Shown: positions 17,510-25,888, counted from the first letter of the stretch. The stretch: 32,321 nt of DNA from Mesorhizobium sp. SCN 65-20 (GCA_001724355.1 MEEF01000035.1:1-32321), one strand, 5' to 3'. A program made the numbers and translations. The notes: generated by a model from the letters alone, not told the origin.

Positions 17510-19165
17510 ATGACCTACGACTACATCATCACCGGTGCAGGTCCCGCAGGCTGCGTGCTCGCCAACCGGCTGAGCGAGGATCCGGACGTGCGGGTGCTCC
17601 TGCTCGAAGCCGGCGGCGACGACTGGAACCCGCTGTTCCACATGCCGGCGGGTTTCGCCAAGATGACCAAGGGCGTGGCGAGCTGGGGCTGGGAGACCGT
17701 ACCGCAGAAGCACATGAAGAACCGCGTGCTGCGCTACACCCAGGCCAAGGTCATCGGCGGCGGCTCAAGCATCAACGCCCAGCTCTACACGCGCGGCAAT
17801 GCGGTCGACTACGATCTTTGGGCGAGCGAGGACGGCTGTACCGGCTGGGACTATCGTTCGGTGTTGCCTTATTTCAAGCGCTGCGAGGACAACCAGCGTT
17901 TCGCCGATGACTATCACTCCTATGGCGGGCCGCTGGGCGTCTCGATGCCGTCGGCGGCACTGCCAATCTGCGACGCCTATATCCGCGCCGGGCAGGAACT
18001 CGGCATACCCTACAACCACGATTTCAACGGCCGCCAGCAGGCCGGCGTCGGCTTCTACCAGCTGACCCAGCGCAACAAGCGCCGCTCTTCGGCGGCGATG
18101 GCCTATCTCGACCCGATCAAGGATCGGCGCAACCTGACCGTCAGGCTGGGCGCACGGGTGACGCGCATCGTGGTCGAAAAGGGCAGGGCCGTCGGCGTCG
18201 AGGTGGCGCGTGGCAACGGCACAGAGATCATCCGTGCCGACCGTGAGGTGCTGGTATCCTCGGGCGCCATCGGCTCGCCCAAGTTGCTCCTGCAGTCGGG
18301 CATCGGCCCGGCCGATCATCTGAAGAGCGTCGGCGTTCCCGTCGTGCACGACCTCAAGGGTGTCGGCGAGAACATGCAGGACCATCTCGACCTGTTCGTC
18401 ATCTCCGAATGCACCGGCGACCACACCTACGACAACGTCGCCAAGCTGCACCGCACGCTGTGGGCCGGCATCCAGTACGTCTTGTTCCGCACCGGCCCGG
18501 TGACGTCGAGCCTCTTCGAGACCGGCGGCTTCTGGTATGCCGATCCCGACGCGCGCTCGCCGGATATCCAGTTCCACCTGGGCCTGGGCTCGGGCATCGA
18601 GGCGGGCGTCGCCCGGCTCAAGAATGCCGGCGTGACGCTGAACTCCGCCTATCTGCACCCGCGCTCGCGCGGCACCGTGCGGCTCGCCTCCAGCGATCCG
18701 GCGGCAGCGCCGCTGATCGACCCGAACTACTGGGCCGATCCCCACGACCGCAAGATGTCGATCGAGGGCCTGAGGGTCGCGCGCGAGATCATGCAGCAGG
18801 CGGCGCTCAAGCCGTTCGTACTTGCCGAGCGGCTCCCCGGGCCGGACAAGGTGACGGACGAGCAACTGTTCGACTATGGCTGTGCCAACGCCAAGACCGA
18901 CCATCACCCCGTCGGCACCTGCAAGATGGGCACCGACGAGATGGCCGTGGTCGACCTCGAGCTCAAGGTGCGCGGCCTGGAAGGCCTGCGCGTCTGCGAC
19001 AGCTCGGTGATGCCGCGCGTGCCGTCCTGCAACACCAACGGCCCGACGATCATGGTGGGCGAGAAGGGCGCTGACATCATCCGCAACCGCCAGCCGCTGC
19101 CGGCCGCCATCTTCGCCCATGAACGCAACGACGCGCGGCCACGGGCGCGCGCGGAGGTACGGTAG
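17510..19165 (+). CDS. GMC-family dehydrogenase, choline/alcohol dehydrogenase-like
   Basis: A 551-residue GMC flavoenzyme of the BetA/AlkJ branch. FAD binding is at GAGPAGCVLANRLSEDPDVRVLLLEAGG (residues 9-36), the GMC signature is RYTQAKVIGGGSSINAQLYTRGNAVDYDLWA, and the catalytic pair is H466 (DHHPVGTCKMG) and N510 (CNTNGPTIMVGEKGADII), the same numbers as in choline oxidase. It would oxidise an alcohol to an aldehyde, possibly with transfer of electrons to the quinone pool. The aldehyde dehydrogenase of the operon is the natural next step. It lies 10 bases after the SDR gene and is the last closely spaced gene of the cluster. It is clearly different in sequence from the other GMC enzyme, so the two are not recent duplicates. 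The last 15 residues are a charged tail. Confidence 0.88.
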   Translation: MTYDYIITGAGPAGCVLANRLSEDPDVRVLLLEAGGDDWNPLFHMPAGFAKMTKGVASWGWETVPQKHMKNRVLRYTQAKVIGGGSSINAQLYTRGNAVDYDLWASEDGCTGWDYRSVLPYFKRCEDNQRFADDYHSYGGPLGVSMPSAALPICDAYIRAGQELGIPYNHDFNGRQQAGVGFYQLTQRNKRRSSAAMAYLDPIKDRRNLTVRLGARVTRIVVEKGRAVGVEVARGNGTEIIRADREVLVSSGAIGSPKLLLQSGIGPADHLKSVGVPVVHDLKGVGENMQDHLDLFVISECTGDHTYDNVAKLHRTLWAGIQYVLFRTGPVTSSLFETGGFWYADPDARSPDIQFHLGLGSGIEAGVARLKNAGVTLNSAYLHPRSRGTVRLASSDPAAAPLIDPNYWADPHDRKMSIEGLRVAREIMQQAALKPFVLAERLPGPDKVTDEQLFDYGCANAKTDHHPVGTCKMGTDEMAVVDLELKVRGLEGLRVCDSSVMPRVPSCNTNGPTIMVGEKGADIIRNRQPLPAAIFAHERNDARPRARAEVR

Positions 19166-19348
19166 CCAACCGGCTCCGGCACGGGGGCTGAACCCACATA
19201 GCGGAATATGAGCGCGGGTCGCTGTCGCGGCCCAGCTTCGCCGATGCCCGGCGGTCATGCAGGAAATGCTTGACAGCAATTTGTGGTTGAGCATCCGTGG
19301 CGGGTGAAAAAGTTGTCTGCAACTTGAACCGGCGCCTGGAGCTGAAAA

Positions 19349-20605
19349 TTGTACAGGGATGGCATCCCGGGTGTCGATGGTGCTGGCCCGGCGCGTCGGC
19401 GGTCGGAGCGCATACGCCTCTTCGTGGTCCTCGCCGGGCTCTATGTGGCGCAGGCGACGCCGGTGTATCTCGTCGGCACCGCTGCGCTGCCCATCATGCG
19501 CGAGCAAGGCGTGTCGCGTACGGCGATCGGCATGGTCGGGCTTCTGCTGCTGCCGACCCTGCTAAAGTTCCTGTGGGCGCCGCAGATCGACCGCATCCGC
19601 CCCTTTGCCCGCGCGCATCGTGCCGGATGGATCGGCCTGACGCAGGTGGGCATCATTGCAGCGCTGGTGGGGCTTTCCTTCGTCGAACCTTCCGAATTCG
19701 GCCTCTTCATGGCGGTCGGCATGGTGTTGTCGCTACTGATCTCGACACAGGACATCGCCATCGACGGTTATGCCACCAAGCATCTTGCGCCGGCGGACCG
19801 CCCAATCGGCAATGCCATCCAGGGCGGCGGCGCAGCAGCCGGCGTGATCCTTGGCGGCACGGCGAGCCTCGTCGTCTACCAGAACTTGGGGTGGCAGGCG
19901 GCGGTTCTCCTCGTGGCGGCGATCTCGCTGCTGCCGCTGGCCGTGGTCTTCCTCATGCACGAAGAGCACTCCTCCGGCGGCAGCGGATCTGAGAAGCGCG
20001 CCACTTTGCGCGCCTTCTTCAGCAGGCCGGAGGCGCGGCGGCTGCTCGTCGTGGTGCTCGTCTACCGTTCCAGCGAAGGCCTGATGACTGCGATGGAGAA
20101 GCCCTATCTCGTCGACAACGGCGTCGCGCTCGACACCATCGGCTATCTCACGGGCGGGGCGGCGGCCGTCGCCGGTCTCGCCGGATCGGCGGCGGCCGCA
20201 CATCTGATGATGAAGGCGGGCAGCAGCACCGCGCTCGGCCTGTTCGGCCTGATGCGCAGCCTCTGCTACGGTTGGTTTGCGCTGCATGCCCTCGGGCTGG
20301 TCGGCGGCTACTACGTGCTGTTCGGCGCCGCGGCAGGTCACGCGCTCGTCCGCTACATGGAGATCGTGGCACTCTACAGCCTGTTCATGGAGATGTCGTC
20401 GCGCGATCAGCCCGGCACGGACTTCTCGATCTTCGCCTGCTCGCAGGTGCTCGTCTTCCTCGCCGGAATGGCCATCGCCGGGCTGCTTGCCGATGCGGTC
20501 GGCTATGGCCCGCTGTTTGCCTTTGCCGCAGCCATCTCGGCGGCGGCTACGGCATTCACCGTCTACCGCTTGGCTGGCCGCAGAGAGCCGGCCTTGGCGC
20601 AATAG
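19349..20605 (+). CDS. MFS transporter, AmpG / RhtX-FptX-like
   Basis: A 418-residue membrane protein with about 12 transmembrane segments. SLLISTQDIAIDGYATKHLAPADRPIGNAIQGGGAAAGVILGG is typical of the AmpG-like MFS branch, which takes up muropeptides, and its RhtX/FptX siderophore relatives in rhizobia and pseudomonads. The inner-membrane role is import, but the substrate is open. No ATG or GTG fits; TTG 19349, eight bases after GGAG, is the best start. The 183-bp gap after the GMC gene suggests its own transcription start or a later addition to the operon; I see nothing else in that gap. It converges with phnM, six bases apart, and belongs to neither neighbour with certainty. Confidence 0.78.
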   Translation: MYRDGIPGVDGAGPARRRSERIRLFVVLAGLYVAQATPVYLVGTAALPIMREQGVSRTAIGMVGLLLLPTLLKFLWAPQIDRIRPFARAHRAGWIGLTQVGIIAALVGLSFVEPSEFGLFMAVGMVLSLLISTQDIAIDGYATKHLAPADRPIGNAIQGGGAAAGVILGGTASLVVYQNLGWQAAVLLVAAISLLPLAVVFLMHEEHSSGGSGSEKRATLRAFFSRPEARRLLVVVLVYRSSEGLMTAMEKPYLVDNGVALDTIGYLTGGAAAVAGLAGSAAAAHLMMKAGSSTALGLFGLMRSLCYGWFALHALGLVGGYYVLFGAAAGHALVRYMEIVALYSLFMEMSSRDQPGTDFSIFACSQVLVFLAGMAIAGLLADAVGYGPLFAFAAAISAAATAFTVYRLAGRREPALAQ

Positions 20606-20611
20606 AGCGTG

Positions 20612-21748
20612 TCAGGCGACGCGTCGCCCTTCGCGCCATACGGTGCGGACGACCGGTACGTGCTCGTCGACGCGGACGCGGACCAGGTCGGCACGGCGGC
20701 CGGCCTCGATCACGCCGCGGTCGGAGAGGCCGACGGCTTCGGCCGGGTTCTTCGACACCATGGCGACTGCCTGCGGCAGCGTGATGCCCTCGACCACCTC
20801 GCCGAGGAAGAAGGCCGACTGGATCAGGCTGAAGGGGATGTAGTCCGACGACAGTATGTCGAGCAGGCCCTGCTCGGCCAGCGCGCGGGCCGAAACGTTG
20901 CCCGAATGCGAGACGCCGCGCATGACGTTTGGCGCGCCCATCAATACACCGAGGCCGCCGGCCTTGGAGGCGCTGGCGGCCTCCACTGTGGTCGGGAACT
21001 CCGCCACGCGGATACCTTGCGCGATCGCCTCGTCGACATGGGTTGAGGTCGCGTCGTCATGGCTCGCCAGCACGATCCCGCGCGTGTGGCACGCCACCGA
21101 GATCGCTTCGCGGTTGAGCGCGGAGTTGCGGGCCGAGTCGCCCATGCGCTTGTCGCAGAAGGCCTTGAACTCGACATCGTTCAGCTTCAGCTTGCGCTGG
21201 TAATAGTAGGCGTAGGTGTCGAAATCGACGAACTGGCGCTGACCGGGCGCATGGTCCATCAGCGAGGCGAGCTTCACCCGGTCGTCGCCGTCGAAGACAG
21301 CAAAACCCGCCTGGCAGTCGTTGGCCGAGACTTCGCAGCGCAGGTGGATGAAGTGGTCGGCGCGGACGCGGTCCTGGCGCACGCTGTCCTCGATCGCGTC
21401 GGCCAGCAGGCGCATGTCGGCCGAGGTCATGTCGGAATCGTCGTCGATGCCGACGCGCAGCGCGTCGAAGACGGTGGTGATGCCGGCAGACGCCACCTGG
21501 GCGTCATGGGCGAGCACTGCGGCGATGGGGTTCCAGCGCACCCGGGGGCGCGGTGCATAGTGCCCTTCGAGGTGGTCGGTGTGGAGTTCGACGAGGCCGG
21601 GGATGACGAAGTCGCCACCCATGTCCTCACCGATGGCACTGGGGCCGGTGGAGATTTCGGCGATCCTGCCGTCGCGGACGACTATCGAGCCGTCGATCAC
21701 GGCGTCGGCAAGCACGATGCGGGCGTTTCTCAGGACAAGGTCGGTCAT
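20612..21748 (-). CDS. phnM: Alpha-D-ribose 1-methylphosphonate 5-triphosphate diphosphatase
   Basis: A 378-residue amidohydrolase-fold enzyme of the C-P lyase pathway. It removes diphosphate from ribose 1-phosphonate 5-triphosphate, giving the 5-phosphate that the radical-SAM lyase PhnJ cleaves. The metal-binding HTDHLEGHYAPRPRVRW (about 55-70) and the ASHDDAT motif are diagnostic of PhnM. ATG 21748 (MTDLVLRNARIVLADA) is chosen; the open frame runs 13 residues further, but that would overlap the DUF1045 gene, whose stop lies one base upstream. It is the last gene of the phnC-to-phnM block and converges with the MFS gene. The family assignment is secure. Confidence 0.94.
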   Translation of the reverse strand: MTDLVLRNARIVLADAVIDGSIVVRDGRIAEISTGPSAIGEDMGGDFVIPGLVELHTDHLEGHYAPRPRVRWNPIAAVLAHDAQVASAGITTVFDALRVGIDDDSDMTSADMRLLADAIEDSVRQDRVRADHFIHLRCEVSANDCQAGFAVFDGDDRVKLASLMDHAPGQRQFVDFDTYAYYYQRKLKLNDVEFKAFCDKRMGDSARNSALNREAISVACHTRGIVLASHDDATSTHVDEAIAQGIRVAEFPTTVEAASASKAGGLGVLMGAPNVMRGVSHSGNVSARALAEQGLLDILSSDYIPFSLIQSAFFLGEVVEGITLPQAVAMVSKNPAEAVGLSDRGVIEAGRRADLVRVRVDEHVPVVRTVWREGRRVA

Positions 21749-21749
21749 C

Positions 21750-22457
21750 TCAGGCGGTCTTTCTCTCGGCTTGCTTGCCCAGGGCATGGTAGCTCAGCAC
21801 CTCGAAGGGCGCGCCAGTGGTCGGCTCGACGAAGATTGCGATCCCGGCGACGGGTACCGGCCTGTCGAGCACATTGCCCAGGCATTGTTCGATTGCCGCA
21901 CGAACGCGCGGCGCTTCTTCCGTGGCGACGCGGCCGCTCAAGGTCATGTGGAAGCGGAAGGCGTCAAAGACGTATGGGTAGCCCCACTGGCTCAGGTAGC
22001 GGCATTCCTGCGGGCTGAGAGCATCGGGGTTGCGGCGGGCGAGTTCGGCGTCCGTCAGCGGCGCGCGGTGCGGCTCGAAGGCTTTCACCACTTCGGCTGC
22101 GAAGCTGTCGAGTTCGGGCAGTTCATCGGCCGGGACGAGGGCGAAGAAGCCGTCGATCTGGGCGAGTTTCAGCCGCGGAATGTCGAAGGGGACCGTTGCG
22201 GTGGCAAAGTCGTCGACCGCATCGACCAGCATCTTTTCGCTGACGCGGTCGGCGAGGCGGAACGGCGCCTTCAGCGTGGCGTGGAAGCCGTAGCGGCGAG
22301 CTGCCGCAGTGTGAAAGGCGACTTCCGCGGCGGACAGTTCCCCATGGGCCCTTGCCGGGATGGTCGCGCCGCCAAAGGCATCGCGCCCGAGCCAGCCGGC
22401 CGCGATGCGGCACAGCGGATCGTCATGCTCCGGCGTGAAATAGATGGCGTAGCGCAT
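21750..22457 (-). CDS. DUF1045 phosphonate-operon protein, 2H phosphoesterase fold
   Basis: A 235-residue protein that I recognise as the DUF1045 family, repeatedly found in phosphonate operons. Two HxT motifs, H-A-T in RRYGFHATLKAPF (near residue 59) and H-M-T in FRFHMTLSGR (near 171), are the hallmark of the 2H phosphoesterase superfamily, whose members open 2',3'- or 1,2-cyclic phosphates. Its location directly before phnM, with no phnP in sight, suggests that it may open the ribosyl 1,2-cyclic phosphate made by C-P lyase. That role is an inference. ATG 22457 gives the canonical MRYAIYFTPE start. The 105-bp gap before it (after phnE2) holds one CTGTCAC half-site (22508-22502, minus strand) but no clear promoter. 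Confidence 0.87.
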   Translation of the reverse strand: MRYAIYFTPEHDDPLCRIAAGWLGRDAFGGATIPARAHGELSAAEVAFHTAAARRYGFHATLKAPFRLADRVSEKMLVDAVDDFATATVPFDIPRLKLAQIDGFFALVPADELPELDSFAAEVVKAFEPHRAPLTDAELARRNPDALSPQECRYLSQWGYPYVFDAFRFHMTLSGRVATEEAPRVRAAIEQCLGNVLDRPVPVAGIAIFVEPTTGAPFEVLSYHALGKQAERKTA

Positions 22458-22562
22458 GGCGCGGTTCTTCCTTGGGGACGAAAGCCCGATAGATGATTTG
22501 CGTGACAGTTTGACGAAGTAGTGGCCGACTTTCTTGGGTTTGCAAGGGCCGGCCTGAAAAGT

Positions 22563-23948
22563 TCAGTGACTGGACTTGCCTCCGATCAGGCGGTGGCGCA
22601 ACGCGGTCGAGATGTTGTCGAAAATGAACACCACGATCAGGATCAGCAGCACCATGTAGGCGACGTTCTCCCAGTCGGAATTGGTACGCATCGCTTCCCA
22701 CAGCTTCAGGCCGATGCCGCCGGCGCCGACGGCACCGATGATGGTGGCCGAGCGCGTGTTCGATTCCCAGAAATAGAGCGACTGGCTGACCAGCACCGGC
22801 AGCACCTGCGGGACCACGCCGTAGCGCTGGACCGAAGCGGGCGAGGCGCCGACCGAGCGCATGCCTTCGCGTTGCTTGTCGTCGATGTTCTCCAGCGCCT
22901 CGGAGTAGAGCTTGCCGAAGGTACCGGTGTCGGTGAAGAAGATTGCCGAGATGCCGGCGATCGGGCCGGGTCCGAAGGCGCGGGTGAAGAACAGCGCCCA
23001 GATCAGCATGTCGACCGAGCGGAGGAAGTCGAAGAAGCGCTTGGTGACCTGGTTGACCAGGCGGTTGCGCGTGATGTTGCGCGCCGCGGCGAAGGCGAGC
23101 GGGAAGGCGATCAGGCTCGCGAACAGCGTGCCGACGAAGGCCATGACGATGGTCTGGGCGAGCTTGAGCCAGACGTCGCCATGTTGCCATTCCGAGTTGT
23201 TGACGATGTTGTCCCAGGCAAGGGCGGTATTCGACATCTTCGGATCGAGGCGTTCGCCAGAGAAGACCAGCGACAGCACTTCGCCGGTCGACTTGCCCCA
23301 GAAGGGCGAGTTGGCGTCGAAGAAGAAGTTCTCCCAGCCGAGGAAGCGGTGGCGGATCTTGACGTCGTCCCCGTCGATCTGGAGGCCGCCGGCAAAGCCG
23401 AAATCGGCGACGATCTTTTGGCCAGGCGCCTTCTGCGTCGCCCAAGCGGGGAGCGTGCCGGTGACTGAAATGCTCCGGCTCGGTGCGATGGTCACGTCGA
23501 GCGTTTCGCCGCCATGGGTGACGACGACGCGCTCCGGGGCGATGTCGATCGCGGTGCTCGAGCCGATATGGGCAACGACCCGGTCGGCCGGCGCCTTGTT
23601 GCCGGCGATGGTGGCACCGGCTGGCTGGGTAATGTCGAGCCAGTCGGGGTGGCGGTCGGCGCGGTAGGACGAGAAGCGCGGATAGCTGACGTCGAGGCGG
23701 CCGTCCTTGAATGCGACCTGCGGACGAACTTCATAACTGACCCAGTCGGCGAGGTAGGTGCCGGCGATGCCCCAGTTGCCGCCGGCGAGAACCGCGCCCA
23801 CCGAGAAGAACCACCAGGCGAAGACAAGATAGGCGACGATGCCGGCGCTTACGGCCCAGCCGATCAGGCTCTTGCGCCAGGAGCCGGTGACGACGCCGGG
23901 ATGGCGGTCGGCAATTGCCTGCATGTCGGCCATGGAAAGGGTGGTCAT
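22563..23948 (-). CDS. phnE2: Phosphonate ABC transporter permease PhnE2, with large periplasmic insertion
   Basis: A 461-residue inner-membrane permease, much longer than the usual 260-300. TM1 is at about residues 28-50 and TM2 only at 262-285; the roughly 210 residues between them are hydrophilic and should form a periplasmic domain. The rest is a standard PhnE: the EAA-like loop KQREGMRSVGASPASVQRYGVVPQVLPV and the ending ATIIGAVGAGGIGLKLWEAMR. ATG 23948 lies two bases from the phnE1 stop; a longer frame to 24497 is only overlap with phnE1. It forms a heterodimer with PhnE1 for uptake of phosphonates or phosphate esters. A similar long/short pair is known from rhizobial PhoCDET-type systems. 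Confidence 0.9.
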   Translation of the reverse strand: MTTLSMADMQAIADRHPGVVTGSWRKSLIGWAVSAGIVAYLVFAWWFFSVGAVLAGGNWGIAGTYLADWVSYEVRPQVAFKDGRLDVSYPRFSSYRADRHPDWLDITQPAGATIAGNKAPADRVVAHIGSSTAIDIAPERVVVTHGGETLDVTIAPSRSISVTGTLPAWATQKAPGQKIVADFGFAGGLQIDGDDVKIRHRFLGWENFFFDANSPFWGKSTGEVLSLVFSGERLDPKMSNTALAWDNIVNNSEWQHGDVWLKLAQTIVMAFVGTLFASLIAFPLAFAAARNITRNRLVNQVTKRFFDFLRSVDMLIWALFFTRAFGPGPIAGISAIFFTDTGTFGKLYSEALENIDDKQREGMRSVGASPASVQRYGVVPQVLPVLVSQSLYFWESNTRSATIIGAVGAGGIGLKLWEAMRTNSDWENVAYMVLLILIVVFIFDNISTALRHRLIGGKSSH

Positions 23949-23950
23949 GA

Positions 23951-24904
23951 TTATTCCCCGCGACCGAAGGCGAAGGCCTGTTCGCCGACCAGCTTCTTGC
24001 GCAGCCAGGCCGAGAACTGGTCGACCGCGACGATGGTGCAGAACAGGAGGATGATGATGGCGATGGTCTTGGCTTCGTGGTTGCGGCTGATCGACAGGCG
24101 CAGCGCCTCGCCGATGCCGCCGCCGCCGACCGCGCCGATGATGGTCGAGGCGCGGACGTTGATCTCGAGGCGCAGCAGGCCATAGCTCAGGAAATTGGGC
24201 ATCACCTGCGGCACGATGCCGAACCAGACGCGCTCGGGCCAGTTGCCGCCGACGGCGCGCAGGCCCTCGTCGGCCTTCATGTCGGCGTTCTCGACAACTT
24301 CGAAGAACAGTTTTCCCAAGGCGCCGATCGTGTGCAGGGAAACCGCGATGATCGCCGGGATGGCGCTCATTGAGAGGACCGCAAGGAAGAAGCCGGCGAT
24401 GACGATCTCTGGAAAGGCGCGCAGGATTTCGAGGAAGCGGCGGACGAAGAAGCGCAGCCAGCGCTGGGTGACGAGGTTGGAGGCGGCCAGGAAGCAAAGC
24501 AGGAAGCCGAAGGCGAAACCGATCAGCGTCGAGACGAGCGCAATGTTGATCGTCTCCAGCATCTTGTAGACGTATTCGGGCACGTAGAACGAGCCGACCA
24601 GGTAGACCCGGCCCTCGGGGTAGTCGAACTTCAGGCTGCCGTCGGCATAGGGCGAAGGCAGGTCGAACATGGCGCGCCAGACCTCGAGGCCGTCGCGCGG
24701 GATCAGCTGGTCGACGAAATCGAAGAAATGCGGCAGCCGGTCGAAGAACTTGCCGGCGTTGGACTCATTGGCAAACCAAAGCGAGCCGGAAAGGGCGAGG
24801 AACAGCAGGATGAGGCCGCCGATGGTGTGCAGGCGGCGACGGCTGGCGAGTTCACGCCAGTGGCGCTCGACCGCGAGGCCGGCTTCCGTGAGGGGCATTG
24901 TCAT
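23951..24904 (-). CDS. phnE1: Phosphonate ABC transporter permease PhnE1
   Basis: A 317-residue permease of the PhnE family. TM1 is at about 28-45, followed by about 70 periplasmic residues and the ABC permease domain from about residue 115. The EAA-like loop DEGLRAVGGNWPERVWFGIVPQVMPNF and the motif RASTIIGAVGGGGIGEALRLSISR mirror those of PhnE2, so the two form the channel together. ATG 24904 (MTMPLTEAG) is used; a second ATG two codons on is possible. It follows phnD after a gap that holds a strong hairpin and precedes phnE2 by two bases. Confidence 0.92.
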   Translation of the reverse strand: MTMPLTEAGLAVERHWRELASRRRLHTIGGLILLFLALSGSLWFANESNAGKFFDRLPHFFDFVDQLIPRDGLEVWRAMFDLPSPYADGSLKFDYPEGRVYLVGSFYVPEYVYKMLETINIALVSTLIGFAFGFLLCFLAASNLVTQRWLRFFVRRFLEILRAFPEIVIAGFFLAVLSMSAIPAIIAVSLHTIGALGKLFFEVVENADMKADEGLRAVGGNWPERVWFGIVPQVMPNFLSYGLLRLEINVRASTIIGAVGGGGIGEALRLSISRNHEAKTIAIIILLFCTIVAVDQFSAWLRKKLVGEQAFAFGRGE

Positions 24905-24932
24905 GGGGTTCCGTCCGATTCCGGATAAAGAG

Positions 24933-24960
24933 GACGCGCCGCGTGAGGGCGCGGCGCGTC
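24933..24960 (-). promoter_or_regulatory. Strong hairpin between phnD and phnE1
   Basis: GACGCGCCGCG (24933-24943) and CGCGGCGCGTC (24950-24960) are perfect 11-bp arms around a 6-nt loop, 16 bases after the phnD stop on the minus strand. The following minus-strand bases, CTCTTTAT, are only partly T-rich. It probably protects the 3' end of phnD mRNA and partly reduces readthrough into the permease genes. It sits in the same position relative to its binding-protein gene as the hairpin at 12252-12275. Confidence 0.7.
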
Positions 24961-24976
24961 CATGCTGCCTGAGGGC

Positions 24977-25888
24977 TTAGCTGCCGATCTGCGCCTTACG
25001 GGCGTCGATCACGGGCTGGTAGAATTCCGGGGTGACTTCGGTGAAGCCGGTGAAGTCGCCGCCTTGGATGGCCGAGAAGCAGGCCGGATCGGTCTGTGGC
25101 AGCTTCATCATGTAGTCCTTGAACTTGGACTTGATGTCCGCGTCGAGCGAGGTGCGAACGACGATCGGGCCGTTCGGGATCAGCGGCGACTTCCAGACTT
25201 CGACCAGGTCGTCCATGTCGAGGATGCCCTTGTCGACCATCTTCTTCAGGTTGCCAGAGGTGTAGCCGTCCTTGAACTCGCCGACGCCCGAGCCGAAGGT
25301 CGTGCCGGCGTCGAAGGTGCCCTTGAGCACTTCGAGGACGAGGTTCTCATGGCCGCCGCCGAAGCCGGTCTCGGCGAAGTAGTCCTTGACGGCCGTGCCG
25401 CCGAGGTCCTTGGGCAGCGACGTCACGGGGATCAGGTAGCCCGAGGTCGAGTCGGGATCGGCAAAGCCGAGCTTCTTGCCCTTGAGGTCTTCGAGCTTGG
25501 TGATGCCCGAGTCTTTCTTGGCGACCATGATCGAGTAGTAGCCGGTGGCGCCGTCGGTCTGGACGGTGGTCAGGATCGGCTCGACCGCGTCCTTGTTCTG
25601 CAGGTAGATCTTGGCGTAGCCAGAAGCGCCGAGCTCGGCGTAGTCGAGCGTGCCACCGAGCAGGCCTTGGATGGTGCCGTCATAGTCGGCTGCCGGGAAC
25701 AGCGACACCTTCTCGACGCCGATGGCCTGGGGCAGCTGGTCGACCAGGCACTGGAAGTTGCGCAGGCGGTCGGCTTCGTTCTCGCCACCGATCAGGCCGA
25801 TGCGGAACTCCTTGAGGTCGGCGGCGTTGGCCGAACCGATCGCCAGCACGGCGAACGAAGCGGCACCCAGAAGTGCTTTCTTGAACAT
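24977..25888 (-). CDS. phnD: Phosphonate ABC transporter periplasmic binding protein
   Basis: A 303-residue binding protein. The signal peptide MFKKALLGAASFAVLAIGSANA is cut after residue 22. The mature FRIGLIGGENEADRLRNFQCLVDQLPQAIGVEKVSLFPAADYDGTIQGLLGGTLDYAELGASGYAKIY and KLEDLKGKKLGFADPDSTSGYLIP are classic PhnD segments; the FADPDSTSGY loop contacts the phosphonate group. It delivers phosphonates to PhnE1/PhnE2 and PhnC. ATG 25888 has GGAG eight bases upstream; the longer open frame to 26842 only overlaps phnC. The family covers phosphonates, phosphite and phosphate, so ligand range is not fixed by sequence. Confidence 0.94.
   Translation of the reverse strand: MFKKALLGAASFAVLAIGSANAADLKEFRIGLIGGENEADRLRNFQCLVDQLPQAIGVEKVSLFPAADYDGTIQGLLGGTLDYAELGASGYAKIYLQNKDAVEPILTTVQTDGATGYYSIMVAKKDSGITKLEDLKGKKLGFADPDSTSGYLIPVTSLPKDLGGTAVKDYFAETGFGGGHENLVLEVLKGTFDAGTTFGSGVGEFKDGYTSGNLKKMVDKGILDMDDLVEVWKSPLIPNGPIVVRTSLDADIKSKFKDYMMKLPQTDPACFSAIQGGDFTGFTEVTPEFYQPVIDARKAQIGS

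Noticed and set aside
19270..19275. Perfect TTGACA upstream of the MFS gene as a -35 box
   Set aside because: No -10-like hexamer at 16-18 bp spacing; listed only as a weak possibility.
17765..19507. 580-residue open frame opposite the choline-dehydrogenase-like gene
   Set aside because: The plus-strand frame has clear GMC motifs; the reverse frame is a low-complexity His/Arg/Ala-rich shadow typical of high-GC DNA and has no recognisable domain.
22502..22508. CTGTCAC on the minus strand upstream of DUF1045, a perfect Pho-box half-site
   Set aside because: No acceptable second repeat at the 11-bp period on either side, so a single 7-mer is not enough for a PhoB site.
22563..24497. 644-residue frame suggesting a PhnE1-PhnE2 fusion
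   Set aside because: PhnE1 is encoded in another frame across the upstream part, and PhnE2 starts properly at 23948; the long frame is chance read-through.
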